A DNA stretch of 53,041 bases from CAYILR01 sp964364175. GTDB taxonomy: Bacteria; Bdellovibrionota; UBA1018. The stretch lies in contig CAYILR010000031.1 in NCBI GenBank assembly GCA_964364175.1, forward strand, positions 1-53,041. The letters are read 5' to 3'. Numbering within the stretch: position 1 is the first letter of the stretch; each line of letters starts with the position of its first letter. The translations under genes and the position numbers were made by a program. The notes under the pieces are model-generated. The model saw nothing but the letters and a program-made list of their open reading frames with translations, did no database searches and was not told where the DNA came from. Below are positions 34,200 through 41,426 of the stretch, one piece after another.

Positions 34200-35276
34200 G
34201 TGCGTCCTTCGGCTGCAATACTGCTGTTTTGGTTCTGTATGGAGTTGGCCCACTCGGCCGATCTCTGCCAGCCAGTGCGCCTGGACGATCCCGACAAATC
34301 GATGAGCCGTGTGCTTCAAAGAGATCAAGGGCGATACGGCACCTGCTATGCGCAGACTGCAGTGCAAATGTACGATGCATGGAGATTTTCACACGGAGAT
34401 AAAAATAAGGATTTTCATACTTCTGGCTTAATGGCAGCGGTGATGAATGTGGAATCTTCAAACGAGGCAAGCCGAAGAGTATGTATAAATAATAAAAGAA
34501 ATGACTGTGATGTGAAATATCGAACCGATATCGATGGGGCGTATCGATCCTGTAATATTTTGAACACGATTCAGTCCGAGGGTGCTTGCAGTGAGACAAC
34601 AGTTCTAAATTATTTTGACGGTCATCCCGAATTTACTGAAACCTACAAGCTGTTTAATAATGCTGTTTTTAGGAAGAAGATGATGCGTGCTACTGGAGCA
34701 GTAACGCTGGATAGAAATTTTAAGGAATTTTTGAAGACTGACGCATGCGATATTTTTGCGAAAGAGGGACTTCGGCTGGATAGGCAAGACATTCAGCTGC
34801 TTGTGGAGTCGATGGAAAAGGGTGATGTGATTGATATCCTGAGTGTGTTCAGGAGGGCGACGTGCGTTGGAAAAAATCTCAAATATTCTTTCTACTCCAA
34901 AAGTTATTACCGATGCTATCCAGATTCAGCCAAGGACGTGAAGCCCCTCGCAGTTGAAATCCATCGGCTTCTCGCTCAAGAGAACGCTCAACCCATCGGG
35001 ATTGATTTTTGTGCGAATCTTTTGGACCGAGGGCGCAGGTACCGAGGCGATATGTACGGCAGAACAAGGGACGAGAACGATTGTGGAATGCACGCTGCCT
35101 TGATTATCGGGCAAAGGCGAAATCCAAGAACAGATCGCTGTGAGTTCTTGATTCGAAACTCCTGGGGTGTGGATGCCCAATATTCAAGCGACTGGGAAAA
35201 ATCCAATGGCAATGTTTGGGTTGATGGCAACGACCTGATAAATAATTCAGTACACTATTATAGTTTAGCTAAATAA
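34200..35276 (+). CDS. exported papain-like cysteine protease
   Basis: A 358-residue protein with a signal peptide (GTG start; AAILLFWFCMELAHS) and the three papain-fold catalytic regions: QGRYGTCYAQ (Cys49), CGMHAALIIG (His298) and IRNSWG (Asn320). The early Cys after a very short pro-region means there is no usual propeptide; 250 residues separate Cys and His, more than in papain, and are Cys-rich. TAAATA stands 6 nt before GTG and there is no ribosome site. Confidence 0.85.
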   Translation: MRPSAAILLFWFCMELAHSADLCQPVRLDDPDKSMSRVLQRDQGRYGTCYAQTAVQMYDAWRFSHGDKNKDFHTSGLMAAVMNVESSNEASRRVCINNKRNDCDVKYRTDIDGAYRSCNILNTIQSEGACSETTVLNYFDGHPEFTETYKLFNNAVFRKKMMRATGAVTLDRNFKEFLKTDACDIFAKEGLRLDRQDIQLLVESMEKGDVIDILSVFRRATCVGKNLKYSFYSKSYYRCYPDSAKDVKPLAVEIHRLLAQENAQPIGIDFCANLLDRGRRYRGDMYGRTRDENDCGMHAALIIGQRRNPRTDRCEFLIRNSWGVDAQYSSDWEKSNGNVWVDGNDLINNSVHYYSLAK

Positions 35277-35313
35277 GTTGGGATGATTTCTGTATCATCA
35301 ATAATTTGACTGA

Positions 35314-35342
35314 TTGAGATGTGAGCGAGTTCCGGATACACT
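35314..35342 (+). promoter_or_regulatory. leaderless promoter of the decaheme gene
   Basis: TTGAGA (35314-35319), 17 nt, TACACT (35337-35342), 6 nt, GTG 35349. No Shine-Dalgarno sequence. Confidence 0.5.
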
Positions 35343-35348
35343 AGTTCA

Positions 35349-36353
35349 GTGAGGCTTCTTGTTCTTTTTTTAGTTGCTGCGGGTGCTTTCGGTTGCAATA
35401 AACCCGTGGGCCAAGTTGCCACTGATTCATCTTCAAAACCCACAGGCCTGGCGCCCTCAGTCGATTATCCTCATTCAGATAGTTTCAAAAAAACTTCTTC
35501 GCATGGCATTCAATATCAAAAAGATTCGTTCGTTTGCGCCAAATGCCATGGCGCGGATTTTTCAGGAGGCAACGCCAAGGTAGCTTGCTCCAGTTGCCAT
35601 GCCAGTTTCCCGCATCCCAATGGATGGTCCAAACTTCCGACTCATGGACAGGGTTTTACGGGATCAACTGAGACACAGAAAAAGCAATGTTTGAGCTGTC
35701 ACGCCAAAGATAATGGCACACAAAACATTCATATTCCTCAGTGCGTGAGTTGCCACAAAGCGTATCCTCACGACTACCCCAAGGATGAGAAATTCCGATC
35801 AGGCAAAGGCAAGCACAAGGAGTACGCCACTAGTGGAGATGGCAAGTGCGTGGCTTGCCACCGAAACTACAAAGAGAACATGCCCAATCACTCGGCGGGC
35901 TGTCAGGACTGTCATGCTGGAAAATTCGAAATTTCTTGGAAGTCCATCCCTCATGACAACGGCTGGCCAAAACCTCAAGTTCACGGAAAAACATTTGCCT
36001 CTCTAGCCGACGGGGATCGAAAAGCGTGCATGAAGTGTCACTCTCAGATGTCGACTGATCCTGCGAACACCGCTCAGACCCCTGCGTGCGTGGAGTGCCA
36101 CAAAGCCTATCCCCATGACAGTGCTGGAGATGCAGATGACTTCAAGGGCGGTGGCGGCCAGCATCCGATCTTGGCAAAAACTTATGAGGGCAAATGCACC
36201 CTTTGCCATCGCAACTACAAGGACAACATGCCGACCTCCACGGATGGCTGCATCGATTGCCACGAAGGCGGCGTAGAGGCGGGATGGAAAGCTCCTGCAA
36301 CGAGTTTCAACCACAGGGCTCGTAAGCGGATCCCCACTAGCACAAAGAAATAA
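35349..36353 (+). CDS. decaheme c-type cytochrome lipoprotein
   Basis: A 334-residue lipoprotein (lipobox GAFGC, Cys16; GTG start) with ten CxxCH haem sites: CAKCH, CSSCH, CLSCH, CVSCH, CVACH, CQDCH, CMKCH, CVECH, CTLCH and CIDCH. Haems 3-6 and 7-10 form two copies of one tetrahaem module (each with CHKAYPHD and CHRNYK-NMP blocks), and haems 1-2 resemble half a module. It is a good candidate for the outer-surface partner of the convergent cytochrome operon, from which it is 13 bp away. The surface location is inferred. Confidence 0.93.
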   Translation: MRLLVLFLVAAGAFGCNKPVGQVATDSSSKPTGLAPSVDYPHSDSFKKTSSHGIQYQKDSFVCAKCHGADFSGGNAKVACSSCHASFPHPNGWSKLPTHGQGFTGSTETQKKQCLSCHAKDNGTQNIHIPQCVSCHKAYPHDYPKDEKFRSGKGKHKEYATSGDGKCVACHRNYKENMPNHSAGCQDCHAGKFEISWKSIPHDNGWPKPQVHGKTFASLADGDRKACMKCHSQMSTDPANTAQTPACVECHKAYPHDSAGDADDFKGGGGQHPILAKTYEGKCTLCHRNYKDNMPTSTDGCIDCHEGGVEAGWKAPATSFNHRARKRIPTSTKK

Positions 36354-36366
36354 TTTTATATCAAAG

Positions 36367-37086
36367 CTATTTCTTAATTAAAAAATCCTGAAAATGACAG
36401 CTGCGACATCCAAACTGATTCATGGTGGTCGGGTGATGTTGCGTGTCGTGGCATCGAACGCAGGCACGGTCCACAGCTCCGAAATGGTGGCCACGGTTTG
36501 CTGATCCTCCGTGGCAATCAGCACAAGCAATCGGTCGAGCGGGTCCTTTTTCTCGGTTGATCGTTTTGTGAGGAATGGGTTTCTCCAGCCTCTCGGACTC
36601 GGGAATCTCAAGTTTGTTTTCCAGAACCAGCTGAGTCGTCTTGCTCAGGTGTTTTTTGTGCAGCCAAGTCTGATCGATTTTAGGAAGTTTTTTGATCTCA
36701 TCGATACTCAGAGGCCCCGTCAAGGTCGATTGATCCATTCCCTCCGAACGGTGGCAGGCTTCGCAGAGATGGTTTTTGACATAGGGAGTGTGATCGAGAT
36801 CTTTGGGGAATTTTGGATGCCGGGTCAACATGATCCAGGATTCCCGCAGATAAGCACGGAGAGGCTGATGATGACAGTCGTGACACGTCGTTTTTTGACC
36901 ATGAACTGAATTTTTCCAGCCTTCAGTCGCATAATCATGAACGTGGCAGGAAGTGCAGAACTGCGCGTCTCTCCAGGTATAATCATAGGCCATGTAGCCT
37001 GGCACTGCGCCGACGATCACTCCCAGCGCGATTGCAGGAAGCAGGAAAACCAGCAGCGATCGAAACCAGGAGACGAAGTTTTTCAC
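36367..37086 (-). CDS. NapC/NrfH-type six-haem quinol dehydrogenase
   Basis: A 239-residue cytochrome anchored by one N-terminal helix (LLVFLLPAIALGVIVGAVPG), followed by FCTSCHVHDY and five more sites (CHDCH, CEACH, CADCH, CVRCH, CRSCH). NapC/NrfH/CymA proteins take electrons from menaquinol or ubiquinol and pass them to periplasmic cytochromes; they usually bind four haems, so two are extra here. The GTG start directly follows the stop of the 49-residue membrane protein gene, making it the last gene of the operon. Confidence 0.9.
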   Translation of the reverse strand: MKNFVSWFRSLLVFLLPAIALGVIVGAVPGYMAYDYTWRDAQFCTSCHVHDYATEGWKNSVHGQKTTCHDCHHQPLRAYLRESWIMLTRHPKFPKDLDHTPYVKNHLCEACHRSEGMDQSTLTGPLSIDEIKKLPKIDQTWLHKKHLSKTTQLVLENKLEIPESERLEKPIPHKTINREKGPARPIACADCHGGSANRGHHFGAVDRACVRCHDTQHHPTTMNQFGCRSCHFQDFLIKK

Positions 37087-37236
37087 TCAAAATCCTCCAT
37101 GAGGAAGGACCTTGGAAAGAAAGAAAATCTGGAATACCAGAAAACCTCCTGCGCCCACCCCAATCAAGAAACCTAAAATACGGAGGAGGAGCTTATTCAA
37201 CGGCGACATTTGTTTGAATGGATTGTCTAATCCCAT
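37087..37236 (-). CDS. 49-residue single-pass membrane protein of the cytochrome operon
   Basis: A short gene: ATG at 37236 overlaps the end of the propeller-cytochrome gene by 10 nt, with AGGTG just before it, and its TGA abuts the GTG of the quinol dehydrogenase gene. The product has a polar start (MGLDNPFKQMSPLNK), one helix (about 16-40, with GFLIGVGAGGFLVFQIFF) and a short tail ending LPHGGF. It has no haem site. The tight fit between two cytochrome genes suggests a small subunit or assembly factor of the quinol-oxidising complex. Confidence 0.7.
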   Translation of the reverse strand: MGLDNPFKQMSPLNKLLLRILGFLIGVGAGGFLVFQIFFLSKVLPHGGF

Positions 37237-38879
37237 TTTACACCTCGTTTTTTCATGAGCGGATGAAAGTGCTCAAAAAGATTCGGCGTCTTTGCCCCAT
37301 GGCAGCTCGCACAGAATTCTTTGACTGATGGGTCTCCGCGCAGCATTTTCTGTGCCGTCGCATCGTGTGTTTTGTGACAAGTGGCGCAGCTGATGTACCC
37401 ATCCTCGAATTTCAAGTCGTGAGCACGTTCGGTTTCCAGCACCACCGAAACCAAGCGGTGTCCGAGCTTCATGGGTTGGTGGCATTCCAAGCAAAGTTGA
37501 GCGGATTTTTTCAAGATCGGATTGGCTGAATTGCCATGAACCGTGTGGCAGCGGGTGCACGTTGCTTCCTTGATCAACGGGTGATTCGTGGGCGTGTTCT
37601 GCTTGTCGTCGTGGCATTTCAGGCAGAGCTCAGGCGGATTTGCTCTGAGAAAAGGGTGATCGGGCGCCAGTTTTTTGGATTTTTTTGCCTTCCTCAGAGG
37701 AGTGATTCCGTGATGAGGATCGTGGCAACTCATGCAAGAAACATTGCCGTCAGGATCCACGGGCAGCGTGCTCTTTCTCTTGAGTTCGACTTGCACCGGG
37801 TGAGTGAGGATTTGAGATTTTCCTTGGAAGTAGTCAAGCGAATCGTTGATGGTTCCGTCGTGGCAGTTCAGGCAGCGATCGTTCGTTGTATCCTGCACGC
37901 GATCTGCACGCCGAAAAAGATTGGTTCGCAAAAGTGAATCTTGGTTTTTGGCCGGAGCCCTCAGGATTTCGGAGGGGCGGACATCATAAGCCTCGATCGT
38001 GCCTGCTTTTTGGTCGGCGACGAAAATCCGGGATTCATTTGCTGCAATGTCAATGGGCCATTGGAATGGGGGAATTTTCTTCGAAGAATTCAACAACGTC
38101 CCTTTGTAATGACCTTCTAAATCAAAAAAAGTAATGATTTTTAATCCAGCATCTAACACGGCCAACAATCCGAGTTTAAAAAATACCAAAGTTTTGGGGC
38201 GATAGAGTTGCCCCTCCCAGACTCCCCATTCTCCCCAATGGGTCAGTTGCTGGCCTTCTTTTTTTACAATATGGGCGCGAAAAGTGTCGACGAGCAAAAG
38301 CGTGCCAGTTGGCAAGAGCAAGGCTCGACTCAGACGGCCATCTGCCTGTCCCATATGCTCGGCCCAATCCGCAAATGGATTTGCCTCGGTATCCCATTGC
38401 GTCGATCGAATACTTTTCAGCTCGGGCATCCGGACAGTTTCCAATTGAGAGGATTTTTCTGTTGGGTTCTTCCAACGATAGAGCAACCCCTTGCTGAGAA
38501 CAAAGCAAGCCTGGTCGTTGCAGGTGATTGAGTCGATGCGGCTGTTCCACTCGATCGACTGGGGCAAATCGAGTGAAAGAAAATGAATGCTGGATTGCGA
38601 CGGATGTTTTGAGATTTCAACCGAGAAAATCAGCTGATTTTTGTAACAAGCCAACGCAGACAGATGCAGGAATTTTTTCTTGATCGGCAATGGAGCTCGG
38701 CTCAGTACGCTGCCCTCTTTGAGATCCAGGGTCACGAGTTCGCGAGCGCTCCGGTCATAAACCCAGAGTTTATCCTGGCAGACTGCAATGCGCGTTGGGT
38801 TCGCGATCTTGGTTTGGAAAGCCAAAGCCGGAACCGAAAGAAGAAAAAAAATCAGAGTAAGAAATCTAATTTTCACCAT
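37227..38879 (-). CDS. beta-propeller / heptahaem cytochrome fusion
   Basis: A 550-residue exported protein. After the signal (FLTLIFFLLSVPALA) residues about 25-325 form NHL/YVTN-like propeller repeats (RIAVCQDKLWVYDR, PIDIAANESRIFVADQKAG), then seven CxxCH sites follow: CLNCH, CMSCH, CLKCH, CTRCH, CLECH, CATCH, CASCH. The C-terminal part resembles doubled-CxxCH cytochromes. The propeller may dock the protein to a partner or the barrel. ATG 38879 overlaps the stop of the tetrahaem gene (ATGGTGA) and is preferred to the longer frame. Confidence 0.9.
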   Translation of the reverse strand: MVKIRFLTLIFFLLSVPALAFQTKIANPTRIAVCQDKLWVYDRSARELVTLDLKEGSVLSRAPLPIKKKFLHLSALACYKNQLIFSVEISKHPSQSSIHFLSLDLPQSIEWNSRIDSITCNDQACFVLSKGLLYRWKNPTEKSSQLETVRMPELKSIRSTQWDTEANPFADWAEHMGQADGRLSRALLLPTGTLLLVDTFRAHIVKKEGQQLTHWGEWGVWEGQLYRPKTLVFFKLGLLAVLDAGLKIITFFDLEGHYKGTLLNSSKKIPPFQWPIDIAANESRIFVADQKAGTIEAYDVRPSEILRAPAKNQDSLLRTNLFRRADRVQDTTNDRCLNCHDGTINDSLDYFQGKSQILTHPVQVELKRKSTLPVDPDGNVSCMSCHDPHHGITPLRKAKKSKKLAPDHPFLRANPPELCLKCHDDKQNTPTNHPLIKEATCTRCHTVHGNSANPILKKSAQLCLECHQPMKLGHRLVSVVLETERAHDLKFEDGYISCATCHKTHDATAQKMLRGDPSVKEFCASCHGAKTPNLFEHFHPLMKKRGVKWD

Positions 38880-39328
38880 GCGTGGCACTCCGTACAAGTT
38901 CGGCGCATCATGGGGTTTTGGCTCACAGATTTTCGAAGTCCATTCGGAGCCTCAGGAGTGATCGGAGCTGTAAAAAATCCGCTGGGATGATCCCAGGCGA
39001 CTGCAGATGCGCGATGGGGAGCATGGCAGCTCAGGCAAGTAATCGTCGAGTCCTGCTGCGTTTTGGGATCTTTGAAGTGCCTGCCCAGGTGATCTGCTGC
39101 TCCTGAGTGAGGCGCTTTGTTGTGGCAGTTCATGCAAATTTCACCGATGCCTGCTTTGATGGGCCAAGGCTCTGTGTTTTTGGTGTGGCAAACCGTGCAT
39201 TCTGTTTTTTGCCCCGTGCTTTGAACTTTTTTAAGATCCAGGTCGCTAGCTCCGTGTGGATCGAGGCGTTTGAATTCATCCGCTGACGCAATTGCCATCG
39301 GAAGCAGCAAGAGGAGTAACTTTTTCAT
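38873..39328 (-). CDS. tetrahaem periplasmic cytochrome c
   Basis: A 151-residue exported protein (signal LLLLLLPMAIASA) with CTVCH, CMNCH, CLSCH and CTECH; the last haem site is only two residues from the C-terminus. It resembles doubled-CxxCH cytochromes. Its ATG overlaps the stop of the preceding gene (ATGA). Likely a soluble periplasmic carrier in the conduit. Confidence 0.9.
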   Translation of the reverse strand: MKKLLLLLLPMAIASADEFKRLDPHGASDLDLKKVQSTGQKTECTVCHTKNTEPWPIKAGIGEICMNCHNKAPHSGAADHLGRHFKDPKTQQDSTITCLSCHAPHRASAVAWDHPSGFFTAPITPEAPNGLRKSVSQNPMMRRTCTECHAW

Positions 39329-39615
39329 TCACCCACCCCGTTTTTTCCGTGACAGCCCGAGCAGGATTTCAATTTGGATTGTTTAACGAGAGCGGGAGCC
39401 AAGTCAAAATTCGGGCTATTCAGGTGATCCACCTGGTGAATTCGGCTATGAATGTGACAGAGAAAGCAATCGCTTCTACCGTATCCGTGAGGATGATTCG
39501 AGGGTTTGAGAATGAGGTCGTCAGTCGAGGTCATATGATAGTCTTCGGGTTGCCCATGCTGAGATCCGCAGCCGTTCAAAAAAAACAGTGTTGCTAAGAT
39601 CAGCACGCGAATCAT
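39325..39615 (-). CDS. dihaem cytochrome lipoprotein
   Basis: A 96-residue lipoprotein (lipobox LNGC, Cys16) with haem sites CFLCH and CSGCH, and several His that could be sixth ligands (HIHSRIHQVDH). ATG 39615 forms an ATGA overlap with the heptahaem gene before it; a longer frame from 39645 would lack a proper signal. Location in the inner leaflet of the outer membrane is plausible. Confidence 0.85.
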   Translation of the reverse strand: MIRVLILATLFFLNGCGSQHGQPEDYHMTSTDDLILKPSNHPHGYGRSDCFLCHIHSRIHQVDHLNSPNFDLAPALVKQSKLKSCSGCHGKNGVGE

Positions 39616-40220
39616 TTCAGCCCCCGCGTGTGACAAGTGATGCACGAAGAAGTCGTCGAGTGGCAGGTAGCGCAGCTTTCGGGTCGCGCGCGCGCTTCGA
39701 TTGAGTGGGTCATCCTAAAGTTGGGTCGGTGCACGGACGGCTTGAGCTGATCTCGCTGGGTATGGCATTGAGTGCAAGTAGATTCCTGATGGCATTTTCG
39801 GCAGGCCTCCGGATTGTTCTCGGCCACGCGGCCGTGCCGGAACTTCCAATTGAGCTTATGGCTCTCTGGAGTGATCGCGGAAAGATCCTTGTGACAAAGT
39901 GCACATTGATTGGGAATCGGATTTCTCACCGCTTGGAAATGACAAACGTGGCAGACCTTGGAGCTGGGTTTGAGCAGTCCTTTTTGTACGGGATCGCTGA
40001 GCGGGTCATTGACTTGATTTTTGATGTTGAAGCTGTGGCAATCCGTGCATGAGATTTTGTGATTTTTAAAAGCTTCGATGTGATTTTTATGTTTGAAAAG
40101 TTGAGAAACAGGCATGGGGAGCACGGGTCTGTCTTCTCCCAGTGACAGGGTTGCCCCCGCCCCAGAAAAAACTAATAATCCAAAAAAAATACCTATAAAA
40201 CTACCGATAAAACGTAACAT
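39612..40220 (-). CDS. heptahaem periplasmic cytochrome c
   Basis: A 202-residue exported cytochrome with seven sites: CTDCH, CHVCH, CALCH, CRKCH, CTQCH, CATCH and CITCH. The haem-dense pattern with FKHKNHIEAFKNHK near the start recalls cytochrome c3/c7-like and DmsE/MtrA-type proteins that sit inside or under a porin. The ATG lies 20 nt inside the end of the barrel gene with GAGG upstream, so barrel and cytochrome are translationally coupled; this suggests a barrel-cytochrome pair. Confidence 0.9.
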   Translation of the reverse strand: MLRFIGSFIGIFFGLLVFSGAGATLSLGEDRPVLPMPVSQLFKHKNHIEAFKNHKISCTDCHSFNIKNQVNDPLSDPVQKGLLKPSSKVCHVCHFQAVRNPIPNQCALCHKDLSAITPESHKLNWKFRHGRVAENNPEACRKCHQESTCTQCHTQRDQLKPSVHRPNFRMTHSIEARARPESCATCHSTTSSCITCHTRGLK

Positions 40221-41415
40221 TCACGATGCCTCTCGTATCAAAATCAAAAAGTGGGTTCCGCTCTCCCTCGATCCAACCTGCGACCAAGAAGCTCTGGCCC
40301 AGGCGGTATTCAACACCGCCGCGTGCATGATAGGCCCATCCGGTCACGTTCGTGATTTTGCTGAAGTAGCTGGCAGATGCCCCCGTGTTGATTGCGATGT
40401 GATCCGTCAAAAGATTCCACCACTGGACGCCGACGTCCCAGAGATCGCCGCCGAAGCTCCGGGTGTGAGTGAGACTGGGCGCCTGAATTCGTGTGTTCGC
40501 TCGATCCCAATGCAATGTAATTTCCTGTTGGTGGCCTTTTTCGGTCTTGAATCCGCTTCCGTAAGATAACCAGCGCGCATGCGTGTTCAATGAAAACTCG
40601 GCAGTGAGTGCGATTCGGGCTGTGGTCTCCCACGTCCTTTGAGCGGTTTTTGCAAACATGCGATAGAGAAAATAGTTTTCATCTGCCAAGATCCGCCGCG
40701 GGTTACGCTGAGAAAAAAGCCCGCTCAGAAAAACCCGATCCATCGGGTTGAGTGTGAGTTCAGAAAGCATCTGCTGTGTACTCGGTTTGAATGTGTCGCC
40801 CGTTTCTGCTTTGGCCATGAGTGACGGAGCCCAAGGCAGGCTTGAGAAATCTCGTGTCCCGATCAGCCAAATCCGTCTATCAAAAAAACGAGTGTCTCGG
40901 GCTGCGTATCCAACACGAGTGTTGACGCCCAAAAAACGATCAAACCATTCTGTACCAACAATGGGCCCGCCCTCCTTGTCATCCAGATCTGTGGGATGGC
41001 TCAATCCTGCGATCAATCGAATCCCCGCTGTTTCGCTCCAGTAGAGAGGAGCTTGAACTCCGTCTAAAACTGAAAACTCAAAAGGACCCAGGAACATTTG
41101 TCGCCCGGCCTGAATTCGCGAAGGCCTCAAAAAAAACCGCTGACGTTCCGAATCAACAGGAATTGTCACAGTCATCAACGAGGGGAGAGCCTTCCAACGG
41201 GATTCTGCAAGATCATTGTTGATGATTAAGTTGAGGTCAGTTTCAATTCCGTAAGTGTGGAGTCCTGAGTAGTGGGCGGTGTAAAAAACAGGATAGTGAA
41301 CGCTCTGTTGAAGGTCACGATAGATCCCAGTTGTTGCCGTCATGTTGACGGAGGACACCGCAAATGCGCGGACTGAAAACAAAAAACAAAGACAAGCAGT
41401 TGACCAGTGGCGCAT
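40201..41415 (-). CDS. outer-membrane beta-barrel protein of the cytochrome operon
   Basis: A 404-residue exported protein (signal ending RAFA) made of alternating amphipathic strands rich in Tyr, Trp, Arg and Gly and ending in an aromatic strand (VNVTFYR). It has no haem motif. The size is near that of the roughly 20-strand barrels of Geobacter porin-cytochrome complexes (OmbB type) and well below MtrB. I could not assign it to a named family by sequence. It starts 11 nt after ccsBA; a GTG at 41433 is an alternative start. The downstream heptahaem gene overlaps it by 20 nt. Confidence 0.75.
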   Translation of the reverse strand: MRHWSTACLCFLFSVRAFAVSSVNMTATTGIYRDLQQSVHYPVFYTAHYSGLHTYGIETDLNLIINNDLAESRWKALPSLMTVTIPVDSERQRFFLRPSRIQAGRQMFLGPFEFSVLDGVQAPLYWSETAGIRLIAGLSHPTDLDDKEGGPIVGTEWFDRFLGVNTRVGYAARDTRFFDRRIWLIGTRDFSSLPWAPSLMAKAETGDTFKPSTQQMLSELTLNPMDRVFLSGLFSQRNPRRILADENYFLYRMFAKTAQRTWETTARIALTAEFSLNTHARWLSYGSGFKTEKGHQQEITLHWDRANTRIQAPSLTHTRSFGGDLWDVGVQWWNLLTDHIAINTGASASYFSKITNVTGWAYHARGGVEYRLGQSFLVAGWIEGERNPLFDFDTRGIVNVTFYR

Positions 41416-41426
41416 GTTTTTAAATT

